A DNA stretch of 64,000 nt from Metaphire vulgaris (Eukaryota; Annelida; Clitellata; Crassiclitellata; Megascolecidae). The notes under the pieces are model-generated. The model saw only the letters and a program-made list of their open reading frames with translations, was not told where the DNA came from and made no database searches. The position numbers and the translations under genes are program-made. The stretch covers positions 1-64,000 of the forward strand of contig JACLAT010000044.1 in the NCBI GenBank assembly GCA_018105865.1, read 5' to 3'. Positions 12,201 to 21,617 of the stretch are shown in pieces; the first letter of the stretch is position 1, and each line of letters begins with the position of its first letter.

Positions 12201-15200
12201 TAAAATTGCTTTGATGTAGAATCGTAGATCCAGGCTTTGAGTTTCGTTGGTAATGTTGGCTGAACCAGTATATCGATGTGCTGCATCAACAGTGGGAGAT
12301 TACTACCGTTATATACTCAAATAGCATACTTGCATTAATTAGCAAAGCCTCGTCAAATTTATGGTAGTAGCTTTGGCTGCAGTTTTAAAACTAGTGAAAC
12401 TAAACTAAACTAGTGAAAACTAAACAATGTCACGTCTCATCAGCTTCCATGTGTACTTCGACCGTCATCTAACTTTATATGTTTTCAAATTGATCTTCAG
12501 TTCTTTTCCATTAACAGAATTTGAAATTTAACTGTTTCTTTTAGACATGTCTAGAATACGGTTTGTCATAGTTACAACAATAGGTTATAATCAATGTAAA
12601 TAATGTAATGATTAAATGGCCTTTCATGTTTTTGTCATTTTACTTTAGATTTTAGATAGCTCAGATTTTGGAATATAATATTGAGTTATTGACAACAGTG
12701 ACGTAGCCAGGATTTCCGGAAGGTGGCTTTTGTTTTGGTCATGACCGACTCCCAAAAATTCTTGACGAGCAAAAAAGGTCATCTCCACTTTTTTCCTTTT
12801 CAAATGTGCCGATAAGCAAAAAAGATCATCGATGTCTTTACTTTTTCCTTTAAATGCGATGACAAGCAAAAAGGTCGTTGCAGCCAAGGGAGTTTGACCT
12901 CCAAAATCGCCTCCCAAAATAAAAAATGCATAGGAATGCATGAAAAAAATTTTCCGCGCTGTTCAAGGGCGGGGTTAACCTCAAACCCCTTGGCTACACC
13001 ACTGATTGACAAGCATTTTTCCATTTGCTCCACGGGGACATGGAGACATGTCATTTGGCCTGCCGCCCAAAAATGTCTTGACACCCTGTCTTAAATAGAT
13101 TGTCTGCTCATACTATGCGACCATTTGAAGTATTTCAGTTTTTCATGTTGATAACTGAGTATAGATGCCTATTCATTCCCCAAGTTTTTATATATGATTT
13201 AAAATGATTTAGCTTTCATTTACTTCTGCTATACAGAAATTAGAGAGTGGAAAGGAATGCCCATCATGTTTAAACTAGGTTTTTCTGATATTTTCTTTCA
13301 GCTAGGATAGTTTCAACAACAAAGAACTTTCAGGAAGGAAATTCAATTTTTGATGCACAAATTTCACAATTTGGGTTATTAAATGTTAAGAGTAATTATA
13401 GTTGTTTTCACACAGGCTAAACCTAAACCACTTTAACATCATGTTATTATATTATTTAAAAAGTTTTCTATTCCAGTTTTAGTAATTAAATAATTTAATG
13501 TCTAACCTGTGGTGGCAAGGAAACAGTTTATTTTTATTGACTGCTTTATTGTTTTATGAATGATTATGGGTTCTGAGAGAAGAATCATGTCTAATAAGAG
13601 AAGAACTAGAAGGAAAGATTAATGGGAAAGCACAGAAAGGGCTACCAAGGATATCGATGCTGGAGTGGATGTTCACACTGAAAAACAAGTATTCAGCCAT
13701 GAAGATAAAAGCTCAAGATAGAGAGGAGTGGTGACGCTGGAGTATGGAACCTGTCTTTGTACAGAGCACCTGAAGAAGTAGAATGATATTCCTAAGAGCT
13801 TTCATTTAAGTTTTGTAAATTTTCAATGCTTGTAGGAATGGGAAAGCAAAGGAAGCTGCTGTGTGACTTCTATTGTCATGTGATAGGGTCACTTTGGTTT
13901 CTCCAATTCCTGATTCAAAGGTAGCCATCAATTTTGTCTTAATTTTTGTTAACATAGAATTTTTCTCAGTTCCCTGAAGTCTGTATAACTAGGAAGTTTT
14001 AAAGTTCTTTGATACAGTGCAAAGGTTATTTTCTCAGCCAACATTTCTTGTGCGTATTATACATATATTTTAAGATTTTTACATATTAATTTTACTTGGT
14101 TTTGAAGGCATTGAGCCTACAGCTATCTGCAGTTCAAGCCAGAATCATCTTGTAACAGACACCTATGTATGTGCTGATGAATACAAGGCCTATGCATTTC
14201 ATTCAGGAACTCACAGAGTGTTCGTTATTTTCAATTCTGCGATACCAGTGTATTCTATGAGGTAATTTATTGGGGCATCGTGTTATCTCAAGTATATAGC
14301 AGAAAAAATTAGATGCACTAGAAGATTTTGAATGAATACATGTATCCTTCTTAAAGGTGGTGTGGTATTTTATTAAATGGTAGGTTATTGCTACAGACCT
14401 TGTTTTTAATTTATCTTTTCATGCTAGTTTAACTTTCAGTTTATTTATCCCATTCATTATTGACTTCAGTAGCTGTAAAAATTCACTTTATGCTATTTAA
14501 TTGTGTGGCCATGCAAATGACACACTCCTCCTGCTTCAAGAAGTTAGAGAGAGAACACTGCAACTGAGCATCATGGAAGTCATCAGAAAGAGAAGATTGA
14601 AATGGACTGGACACATACTCAGAATGGAAGAAATAAGAAACCCAGAACGAATTTTTCAATTACAAACCAGAGGGAAGAAGATCTAAAGGAAGACTGAAAA
14701 GACTATGGATGGATGGATTGAAGAGGATCTGCACATGACAGGGCTGAATCTCAATGGAAAACTGACAGAAGACAAAGAATGACTTTGGAAGAAATAGCAA
14801 AGGACAGAGAACTTTGGAGAGATGTTATGGAGAAGTCAATAGCTGGACACAGCTGGAGGATCTAAGACCTGACCAGACCTACGCTCAAGTTATTTATTTG
14901 CTGCACAAAAGTTTTGATTGAATTAATTTTAAAAATTTGTAAGTCTTTGATTTTTTGCACGGAGACCCACTATTTGTCCTAAACTTTATGACAGTGTGCC
15001 ATGCCTGCTGGAAGTTGATTATTGAACAGTTTAGCTATGATGCTGAAAATATATCTCTTGCAAGTTTTTTCTCAGCCCTGTTGAATTGCCATTTGTTGAT
15101 TGAGTCACGGCTGGAAGAAATTATGGCCTTTGAAGAAAGCAGAAATATGAGGAGTAGGGGATGCTCAAATTGCTCATGTCTGTAGCTCAGCTGTCAATTT

Positions 15201-15633
15201 CTTGCACAATATAAATAGCAGACTTAACTGTATGACAGTTGGATCTGCTATTTATAAGATATTCATGGCTTAGTACTCTTCTTGCCATAGCATCAAATTC
15301 CCCAGTTCAGGGTATAAGAATAATAATGCTGCAAGATATATGAAAATTCTTGCTTGTTGAAAAAGGAAAGTCTGCTTTTGAATTTTTAAAATGTCCTAAC
15401 ATTTGCAGAACTTCTTTTCACAGCTCACACCACTCCAACCCCACCCTCCATCAATAAGCTTTTTGCAAAAATTTGGCTTGATAAAACATGAGTTTGAATT
15501 TTTAGACAGAAGACACTATTCTTAGAGGAGTCTTGGTAGTTGTGTGTAATTAAATTGACTGTCATATTTTTACAGATTTGCAGCACATAAACTATTACAA
15601 CTTATTACCAAAGAGAAGTGGACCACAGTTTAG
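3316..15633 (+). CDS. FUZ: FUZ (fuzzy planar cell polarity protein), spliced gene lacking its 5' exon
   Basis: FUZ is a CPLANE subunit (with INTU and WDPCP) acting at the base of cilia in intraflagellar-transport assembly, ciliogenesis and planar cell polarity. Exons read: 3316-3434 (TASLNGVHLF), 4791-4943, 6851-6960, 7793-7996 (DGFSEAAQSQFGCLF...KQWWEL), 8221-8316 (VPHRLIVFTLMP), 9400-9493, 13302-13415, 13836-13920 (QRKLLCDFY), 14133-14261 (HRVFVIFNSAIPVYSMR) and 15576-15633 (FAAHKLLQLITKEKW, then TAG). Order and spacing match vertebrate FUZ (about 418 aa); about 386 codons are present here. Splice phases agree at every junction. Exons 2 and 3 are each one base short of an open frame (near 4861 and 6890), and exon 7 would need a GC donor. 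The start of exon 9 is uncertain (14110 is an alternative). The N-terminal exon (about 30-40 residues) was not found. The introns hold LINEs, hATs and a SINE. Confidence 0.9.
3942..4734. mobile_element. hAT element, TSD CTTTAATT
   Basis: Body 3950-4726 (777 bp). The ends are inverted repeats starting CAGTGTTTCTCAAACTTTTT, and the right end reads GTTTGAGAAACACTG. It is flanked by a perfect 8-bp duplication, CTTTAATT (3942-3949 and 4727-4734), the hallmark of hAT transposition. No transposase is visible inside, so it is non-autonomous. It sits in FUZ intron 1. The 73- and 65-residue frames inside look accidental. Confidence 0.93.
5045..5800 (-). mobile_element. LINE 3' portion (RTE/CFDP2-like)
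   Basis: On the minus strand the frame at 5546-5758 encodes the block after the RT palm (MVKNFVYLGSELEAEGGLDL), followed by decayed C-terminal sequence running down to about 5045. Its end (TCCAGATGTGTCCAGCTATCGA) matches, in reverse, the end of the LINE at 14500-14880, so both are one family. It lies in FUZ intron 2. Confidence 0.75.
5888..6628. mobile_element. hAT element, TSD CTTTAAAC
   Basis: Body 5896-6620 (725 bp), ends CAGTGTCTCTGAAACTTTTA and CAGTTTAGTAGACACTG. The perfect 8-bp TSD is CTTTAAAC (5888-5895, 6621-6628). It is the same TIR family as 3950-4726 but with a different interior. No transposase is visible. It lies in FUZ intron 2. Confidence 0.92.
6961..7792. other. FUZ intron 3, no feature recognised
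   Basis: Between FUZ exons 3 and 4. A 67-codon plus-strand frame (7465-7668) resembles no family I know and has no splice support. A short imperfect duplication around GAACTAGTC (7286-7316) is visible. Otherwise I see nothing. Confidence 0.4.
8505..9115 (-). mobile_element. LINE 3' portion, same family as 1213-2995
   Basis: The minus-strand frame 8463-8834 encodes the RT C-terminal tail (QKQRLKWFGHVERMKEENYQ, then LKEDAEEMQMNF). Upstream blocks around LYGSECWTLMKTDERRLM-type sequence extend to about 9115, where a (TG)n array begins. It is truncated at the 5' side and lies in FUZ intron 5. Confidence 0.8.
9122..9218. repeat. (TG)n microsatellite
   Basis: Nearly uninterrupted TG dinucleotides for about 97 bp in FUZ intron 5, abutting the truncated end of a LINE. 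The Val-Cys and His-Thr repeat frames on either strand are by-products. A shorter TG run lies at 9330-9351. Confidence 0.97.
10140..11290 (+). mobile_element. CR1/L2-like LINE remnant, 3' half
   Basis: The translation passes through RT blocks (MGSVLGPLLFILHVADIGRI, then SHAYADDVQVY at 10365-10395 with the YADD catalytic motif). It continues with a C-terminal region of the CR1/L2 type (LVRALILSRVDYCNIILLSL; GNPLLWKLAASGRD-like; TCLFNISY) and ends in TTAATTAATTAATT at about 11300. Several frameshifts make it inactive. It lies in FUZ intron 6. Confidence 0.85.
11406..11768 (-). mobile_element. tRNA-derived SINE with 32-bp target duplication
   Basis: The insert 11438-11736 is bounded by two identical 32-bp repeats (11406-11437 and 11737-11768, beginning GGCCCTCCATGTGAGAAACA). 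On the minus strand it contains GCAGGTTCAATCCTGC, a good pol III B box, followed by AGGAGCCCCTAAGGTCGAC. The long perfect TSD indicates LINE-machinery insertion. The tail side (left end) is GTAAAGTAAAGG-like. Confidence 0.8.
12016..13096. mobile_element. hAT element (TSD TCTTAAAT), host of a nested hAT
   Basis: Body 12024-13088 (1065 bp). The left end is CAGGGGTGTCAAAACTTTTG and the right end is CAAAAATGTCTTGACACCCTG-like, flanked by a perfect TCTTAAAT (12016-12023, 13089-13096). Near both ends GGCC/TTTGGCCCAC words occur. It carries the separate insertion 12696-13004. No transposase frame was recognised. Confidence 0.93.
12688..13012. mobile_element. nested hAT MITE, TSD ATTGACAA
   Basis: Body 12696-13004 (309 bp), ends CAGTGACGTAGCCAGGATTT and CCCCTTGGCTACACCACTG, perfect TSD ATTGACAA (12688-12695, 13005-13012). 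Three copies of the shared word occur at 12764, 12811 and 12861 (GACGAGCAAAAAAGGTCATC and variants). It is the same family as 52588-52869 and the split copy at 54621. Confidence 0.93.
13565..13795 (+). mobile_element. LINE C-terminal tail (RTE-like)
   Basis: Decayed plus-strand coding: GKINGKAQKGLPRISMLEWM then KIKAQDREEW followed by a stop. This parallels the C-terminus of the LINE at 57690-60290 (GGKINRGRPRTSLLHWMM...ADRDRW). It lies between FUZ exons 7 and 8. Confidence 0.65.
14500..14880 (+). mobile_element. LINE 3' tail
   Basis: The 14501-14686 frame holds VIRKRRLKWTGHILRMEEI, the typical C-terminal segment of CFDP2-like LINE polyproteins. Decayed sequence runs to AGCTGGACACAGCTGGAGGA (14838-14857). 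It is the same family as 5045-5800, reversed. It lies in FUZ intron 9. Confidence 0.75.
14930..15185 (+). other. unassigned open frame in FUZ intron 9
   Basis: About 80 codons are open without low complexity (LFVLNFMTVCHACWKLIIEQ ... LLIESRLEEIMAFEE), ending at a stop at 15183-15185. No ATG begins it, no clear acceptor precedes it, and the FUZ exons on each side join in phase without it. It could be a fragment of an unknown transposon or pseudogene, or chance. I do not recognise it. Confidence 0.2.
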
Positions 15634-17231
15634 AAGAAGCTTGAAGAACTGTCAACTACAATATGCAAAACAATGTTACCTTTGAAAATGTTTAATTAAT
15701 TTTAATTGCTTCTGGAAAGCAAAGCATTTAATTTTGCAATTAGTCATAACTCATTTAGAACTGAAATAACATTGGGGTTATTGCAACTCTTCAATTTGTC
15801 TGCAATCTTTTGATGTGATCTCTGATTCTCTGTTGGTCATTTAAATTATTGCTGCCAGACTATGTTGTCTTTAGTTTTACTGCATTTTTTGGGACTGGGA
15901 CTGCAGCCTTATTATCGAAGCTGACATTAAATGAGAAAATTTAAATTTCTTGGTAATGGACAAAATGTTTATTGTCAGTTTTTGAATAATTAAGATACAA
16001 ATTTGATTTGAAAAGTCATGGCTTTGTACAGTCATTAATGGTTTTATTAAGATAATTTGTGCCTTGAATATTTGTGTGATTAGAAGTGAAGTAGCTATGT
16101 ATGTTGTCATTCATTAGCATAGCTTAACCTCTTCTCTTCACAGTTAATTTCTTATGAATTTTTCAAATTATGACAGGGCTTTATAATTGAATTACTGGTA
16201 CATATTGCATTTATGTAAGACACTATAGAATGCTAGAAAATTCTGCTGTTTTCTGCAGTGTTGTAAATGGTTATTTTGGGTATTCTTCCAGAAGCAAGCC
16301 AAGTGAGGAAATATTTCAGATCATGTCATTGTTGACTTTCTGCAGTGGCGGCACCAGGATTTGGCAGGGGGCAGTTGGGGTGGAAACTTCTAAGCATGGG
16401 GCCAACCAGTGATGTGCGGATCGCGGATAGATCTGCAGGCAGATCAGATCCGCAAGGATTTAATGGATCTGTGGACCTCAGCGACCCAAGTATCAAATAA
16501 CAGGCGGACGCAGATTATCCATGGACCCTGACAACTGGCAACACACAGTGTCACACACAAATACACACACTTTGCTATTTACTACCATCTCAAATTAACT
16601 TCTTGGATTGTTTGGCTATGGCATGGTTTCCATTGATCAAAACGGTAATTACCGCAAAGTGGTAATTACCAATATATATCATTCAGATGACATAGGCACA
16701 TAATTTTACTGCTTATAATATTGAAGTACAGTCATAGGCTTATAAGTGAAAAACCTGCATTGTTTTATGACAGCATTGCAACTTTGAGCAATCAAATTGA
16801 ATTCCTGTTTGGGCATTGGTGCAAATATTGTATCATTTAAAATATAATTTAAGCTTCTAATCTAATAGTATTTCAGAAAATGATACAAATATTGTATTGG
16901 TTATAAAGTTAACAGAAAAGTTATATAGACAACAGATGCAAAGTAACAAAAATCATAACATCAATGCACATTTTATGATCCAACATGTTACATGGCAGCA
17001 ATGGACAAACTGAGTTTTTAATCATAATTCTAATTGTATGATATCATTTTGTTACTTATATGCTGTATTGTACTAGAGGTTCAGTACAAAGGCCAACTTT
17101 TAAGTACCGGTATACAATATTGCATGATGTCACAATAACATGTTAATATAACTATAATATTATACAATAATTAGGATTGTATTACTCTCACTGCACATAT
17201 TTCAATCTCCAATAGGGAGTTGGATGGTCAG
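15634..17231. other. 3' flank of FUZ, no gene recognised
   Basis: AT-rich, no convincing coding frame and no obvious AATAAA close to the FUZ stop. At 16346 and 16406 there are two hAT-like left ends (CAGTGGCGGCACCAGG and CAGTGATGTGCGGATCGCGG) without matching right ends, so they are probably truncated insertions. Confidence 0.4.
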
Positions 17232-17651
17232 ACGTCAAAATTCTTTTGTCAAACTCGGTCAATGGAATATCATCATCACTTTCTGCCTGCATGGCGGCAA
17301 TAGTTAGATACGAAACATTTCCACTTCGCTCGATCTTGCGCTAATCTGCATCCTTCAACAATCGACATGTTCTTTGCTTCCAGATCTTCCTTGATGTTAT
17401 CCATCCATCTTTTTCTCGGTCTTCCTCTCCCTCTGTTTCCTTCTTTTTTGCGTGTATGCAGTGCTTTGTAGGCCCATCTATTGTTGTCCATTCTTTTAAC
17501 ATTTCCAAACCAATTTAATCTCCTTTTGCGCACTTTATCGATAATTGTTTCTGTGGCTCCTGTCTGTTGCCTGATGTCTTCATTTCTCAATTTTTTTATA
17601 TTTGCTTACTCCCATTATTTTTCTTAGACATCTCATCTCTGCAACCATTAA
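17232..17651 (-). mobile_element. LINE C-terminal part (RTE-like)
   Basis: The minus-strand frame 17276-17590 encodes VRKRRLNWFGNVKRMDNNRW, RGRPRKRWMDNIKEDL and a terminal CRHAGRK stop. That is the end of a CFDP2-like LINE protein, with ATGATGATATTCC as the 3' flank. The same element resumes at 18150-18530 (upstream RT portion), so 17652-18145 interrupts it. Confidence 0.8.
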
Positions 17652-17806
17652 ACGTCAAAATTCTTTTGTCAAACTCGGTCAATGGAATATCATCATCACT
17701 TTCTGCCTGCATGGCGGCAATAGTTAGATACGAAACATTTCCACTTCGCTCGATCTTGCGCTAATCTGCATCCTTCAACAATCGACATGTTCTTTGCTTC
17801 CAGATC
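17652..17806. repeat. second copy of a 155-bp LINE segment (first copy 17232-17386)
   Basis: 17652-17806 appears base-for-base identical to 17232-17386, offset 420 bp, beginning ACGTCAAAATTCTTTTGTC and ending TTGCTTCCAGATC. It joins directly to a CR1/L2 3' end. Identity over 155 bp means a recent duplication, a template switch or an assembly artefact. Confidence 0.9.
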
Positions 17807-18145
17807 CCTCTCTGCCCGGAGTACATTTCTGCGCTCATACAGCGGCCGATGCCGACTGACTGTCGTAAGCAGCTGCGATCAAACAAGCGAATTCACCTTT
17901 ATGTCCCTCCTCCGTCCAGGACGGTGATGCTGGGGGAAAGATCCGTGACACGCGGCAACCCCCTTCTTTGGAACTCTCTTCCCACCTCAGTGACATCCAT
18001 CACATCCCCCGAGGCGTTTGCGACTGCCCTCAAGACGCACTTATTTCGCGCATCTTATGAACATCTGTAAATCGCTCTTGATTTTAGCACTAGCTATGTT
18101 ATAGCGTTTAATAAATCATCTAGAAATAATAATAATAATAATTAA
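17807..18145 (+). mobile_element. CR1/L2-like LINE 3' end with (AAT)n tail
   Basis: The frame 17849-18070 contains [20 protein letters not shown] and FATALKTHLFRASYEHL stop, the conserved C-terminus of CR1/L2 RT proteins. A short 3' UTR (ATCGCTCTTGATTTTAGCAC) and an (AAT)n tail at 18126-18142 follow. Only the 3' end is present, typical of 5'-truncated insertion. Confidence 0.9.
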
Positions 18146-18149
18146 ACTT

Positions 18150-18530
18150 TTTTGTCTGATTTTTTTATTACCCAAGTTTCCAATCCATATAAAATGTTAG
18201 GTATTACTAATGTATTGTACAATTTCAGCTTTGTATTCATTGTTAAGCTTTTGTTCCTCCATGGTGTTCTCATTCTTCCCATTGTTTGTAATTGTCTATT
18301 TATTTTCATTTTCACATCCTGTGTGTTTTCCGTTGCTCTTGAGTATTCCTCCTACGTACTTGAATGTTTCAACTTTTCCAATATCTGTCCATTTAGTACG
18401 ATTATAATTTCTGCTTCGTCGTTGCCATCGCTCGAAACAGCCATAACTTTTGTTTTTTCATTGTTAATTTTCAGGTCAAATTTTTTGCTTGTATCATTTA
18501 CTTCATTAGTGTAGGTACTGAATATTTTCA
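18150..18530 (-). mobile_element. LINE RT C-terminal portion, continues into 17232-17651
   Basis: Read on the minus strand, decayed coding runs NNEKTKVMAVSSDGNDEAEI ... KLYNTLVIPNILYG and ETWVIKKSD. This is the region after the RT palm of a CFDP2-like LINE. It connects in order with 17590-17651, confirming one element split by the 17652-18145 insert. Confidence 0.7.
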
Positions 18531-18594
18531 CTCATCAGGCTCAATTCTGTTGTACCCCAGCGCGAGGCAATGGAATTTAAAGCACACTTTTTTA

Positions 18595-19264
18595 CCCCTG
18601 CACAGGCCCGCCGAGAAAAATTCCGGGCCCCTGTGCAGAATGGCCGGCGGGCCCTGAAATTTTTTTAAAAAATTGCTGACGACCCTTTTTTTGCTTGTCA
18701 TTGGTTTAACCCAAATTAACCGACACGATGTCATGTTGCAACTCTCGAAAACTAGTGATGACCTTTTTTCTTGTCGCTCTTTTTCACACTCAGTAGCGTC
18801 ATTTCACACTTTTCTTGGGGGCAAGATAATTTTGTGGGTCAAATTTGGCCAAATTTTGGCATATTATGGGCAAACTTAGAGCAATTATAGGCAAATTTTG
18901 GGTAATTTTTGGACCAATTTTGTCAAATTTGAAAATTTTTGGCAAGTTTTGGACAATTTTGGCGATTTTTGCACATTTCACATTTACAGTATTTATTTAC
19001 TTAATACATTATTTCTTCATTTTCCTTGGGGGCCCGCCTGCCCCTCCCCAAATGACGCCCCTGTTCACACTGTTAATTTTGATGTTCTCAGGTCCGGGCC
19101 CCCTTTACTCGCCGGTCCCCCTTTCTATTGTGTTATTATTGGTATTATTGTTAATTATGCATATTCATCATCGGCATTATGCATATTTATCATCGGCCCG
19201 GGCCCCCTCCAGACCGCCGGGCCCCTGTGCATTTGCCCCCGCTCTCGGAGGCCCTGCCCCTGCA
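18595..19264. mobile_element. hAT element, TSD CCCCTGCA
   Basis: Body 18603-19256 (654 bp), left end CAGGCCCGCCGAGAAAAATT, right end GCTCTCGGAGGCCCTG, perfect TSD CCCCTGCA (18595-18602, 19257-19264). The interior has degenerate repeats of GGCAAATTTTGG (18840-18980) and the shared word at 18677 and 18757. Long frames inside (up to 146 codons) are low-complexity by-products. A diverged, inverted copy lies at 23406-24019. Confidence 0.93.
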
Positions 19265-19466
19265 GGGTTCATTCTTGATCGGTGAGGTAAACTGGTAAAT
19301 TGAACAAAGTGGGATTAGACAACTCTCAATTAACCAAATGTCAACATTGAAACTTGTTATTCTTGAAACTAGTATGATTGAAAGTTGTTCCTGTCTTCTT
19401 GACGGTTTTAGTACAAGAGATTTCATTTAAAGTGCGCTTGCATAAAGTCGTTTGCATGCCTGGAAA

Positions 19467-20321
19467 TCAGCAGCATGAGAAGCAGGAGCAGGAACAGTCG
19501 TCATCGCAACAACTGTCGGAACTTGTATTATAATAATTGGTCCGTCTGTTCAATCTCTTTGGCTGAGCGGTTATTACCATATCGTCTGAATCAGACTCTG
19601 ATTTATAGAGCTCACTATATTCAGTAGCTCTGTAATGTTGAGCTCCATTCGCGTTAGGTTCGACAGCTGGGTATCTCGAAGAACCATCAGGCTTATTGGC
19701 GTTTCTAATAGAAGTGTGGTTTTGCGAAATGCCCCCGATAGACGGATTGTTCGTTTGATCCATTGAAAGCATTGGGCTGTAGGGGTTGTTTGATTGTTTC
19801 CAATTTCCAATCGTATGAATGTTTGTTACATTCGTATTGTCATTTTCTGGTAGAAGTTTTGAAATACCTGATGTCAAAGCTTCAGTCACGGAGATTTGAT
19901 TCCTGTATGTGCATATTGTCGTTTTCTGCCATGTTTTGATCGCCTGATTGATGCGTCTTTCAGCCTCCGTTTGTCTCATTTCGATTGTTCGTCCGCCACA
20001 ATGAGTAGTTTTTCGCTCACGAAATCGACGTCGGACGTCATAGCCGTCTACTGACATGACATCGACTGGAATCGTTTCAATGACTCCGAGTGTTTGCAAT
20101 ATGCGGTAGATGTAAAGACGTCTGTTGCCCGTCAGAGCCCACCATTCGCCTTCTTCGAATACTACTTCCATGGCTGGGATGTCGTTGACTGTAATATGAC
20201 GGTTCAGCAACTGTTGGAAGGTATTCGAAACGAATGTTCCGTCGGTGAATCTGCTTCCGATGCTGTCCTGAGTGAATTTAATGTCAGAAGGACGCAATCG
20301 CTGTCTAGAGTATTTAGCCAT
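19467..20321 (-). CDS. hypothetical protein with ParB/sulfiredoxin-like domain and Cys-rich tail
   Basis: An intact single-exon frame of 284 codons, the longest complete unspliced ORF here. Residues about 8-92 follow the ParB-N/sulfiredoxin layout: DIKFTQDSIGSRFTDG, then a short helix region, IPAMEVVFEEGEWWALTGNR with the GNRRL box at 65-69 (the position of GERR in ParB), and IPVDVM. Such domains bind or hydrolyse nucleotides in ParB and sulfiredoxin; what this protein does is unknown. Residues 95-125 are basic and charged. The middle is Asn/Ser-rich and looks disordered. The last 17 residues hold 8 Cys within Asp/Ser. The start is the first ATG of the frame (20319-20321), and the neighbours are intergenic DNA and a hAT. 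It could be a real gene or one exon of a longer one. No AATAAA was seen downstream. Confidence 0.7.
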   Translation of the reverse strand: MAKYSRQRLRPSDIKFTQDSIGSRFTDGTFVSNTFQQLLNRHITVNDIPAMEVVFEEGEWWALTGNRRLYIYRILQTLGVIETIPVDVMSVDGYDVRRRFRERKTTHCGGRTIEMRQTEAERRINQAIKTWQKTTICTYRNQISVTEALTSGISKLLPENDNTNVTNIHTIGNWKQSNNPYSPMLSMDQTNNPSIGGISQNHTSIRNANKPDGSSRYPAVEPNANGAQHYRATEYSELYKSESDSDDMVITAQPKRLNRRTNYYNTSSDSCCDDDCSCSCFSCC

Positions 20322-21478
20322 TATAATATTGTTAGGTCGGCTGACAATATGAGAAAATCAACAATTCAGAATTAGGCCTATTGTCCTGTAAAAGTAGATT
20401 GAGATAACAGACGAAATTCTAGCTGCCGGACACAGAGTTCTAAACCCACCAATAGGGCCTACGTTTTAACTGAAACCAATGGAATTCTGCTGAAATCGAA
20501 ACAAGGGATTTCCGAGCTATATTTATAACTATTGAGTTGCGCCAAGTGAGGCTAATTAACTTAGCATGATTTAAAGTGGCTTAGAAGGCATTACTGCCTG
20601 TGTGAAAGCCACTGAGGGGCACTAACGGGACTTGAACCCGCTCCAGGCCTGCGTATTGTACACATTTTGTCTCTGATGATAAAATGCGTAGGCATATAAT
20701 ACGCGTACGGTAAAAGTTCCGTACGTTAAAGTACGTTGCCTAAAACGAGTGAACTGAAATGTTAAAATTTAGCTGAAGACATAACAGACATCAACTTGTT
20801 ATTTTAAAATTTAGATCTAATTCGATGTTGGGTGACCCAAAGCGCTTTGACTAATCTCAGAATAAACTGGTATCAACAGAAAGCAGTTTCATTGTACATT
20901 GTACCAGATCTCAGTTGCTCCGGCTGTTTAATGGCCGCGGGCATCTGGATATCGAGGTCTGCGACAATCTGTGGAGGGGTGCTGGAGTAACATTCTTGAT
21001 CTTCTCGAGTTTATTCTTTGTTGCTGTAGATAATGGACTGTTTCTATAGACTATTAGTCTGCGATTAACGATTAGAGGCAGTGAATAGAGGGGTTCCAAA
21101 TGGAATTAACTGTGGTGGACCGAGAGTTAAGTCAACGTTCGATACATCGGTCTACATGTTGGTTGCTGTGTTTGTAGAACATTGATTTATAATTAGACCT
21201 AATTATTTCTAAGCCCTGGACGACATGTTGCGTTCATTTCGCAAAATTTATGACAATCACGGCAATTCACGGCAATTTGAAAAATTCATGGAATTCACAC
21301 CAAACGATAAAAATCACGGAATTCACGGCTTCCATGACTTCGTTAATTTCTACAGGCCCTGTGTACATGTAGGCCTCCATATATTGGGTAACAGTAGAAG
21401 TACTTCGGAGCTCGACGCCACAACCAACGTATTTTTACGTATAATACGCGTATATTATATTTGGACATAAAATCTTGG
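20322..21478. other. no gene recognised; tRNA-like B box
   Basis: Intergenic. Near 20626-20642 the minus strand reads GCGGGTTCAAGTCCCGTTAG, a good pol III B box, probably a SINE remnant because no full tRNA cloverleaf could be drawn. The rest shows only short frames. Confidence 0.4.
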
Positions 21479-21567
21479 CCTATGGGCAGTGGCGTAGCGT
21501 GACTTTTGGGGGCCCGGGGGGCATCTTTGTCATGGGGGCCCCAAAGTTCCAAAGTTTCGGGCTGACG

Positions 21568-21617
<50 letters not shown>

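Noticed and set aside
14930..15185. Extra FUZ exon
   Set aside because: Exons ending 14261 and starting 15576 join in phase and match FUZ without it; no acceptor or donor flanks it clearly.
18845..19285. 146- and 126-codon overlapping plus-strand frames
   Set aside because: They lie in a hAT element built of GGCAAATTTTGG-like repeats; composition is low-complexity and both frames are open only by chance.
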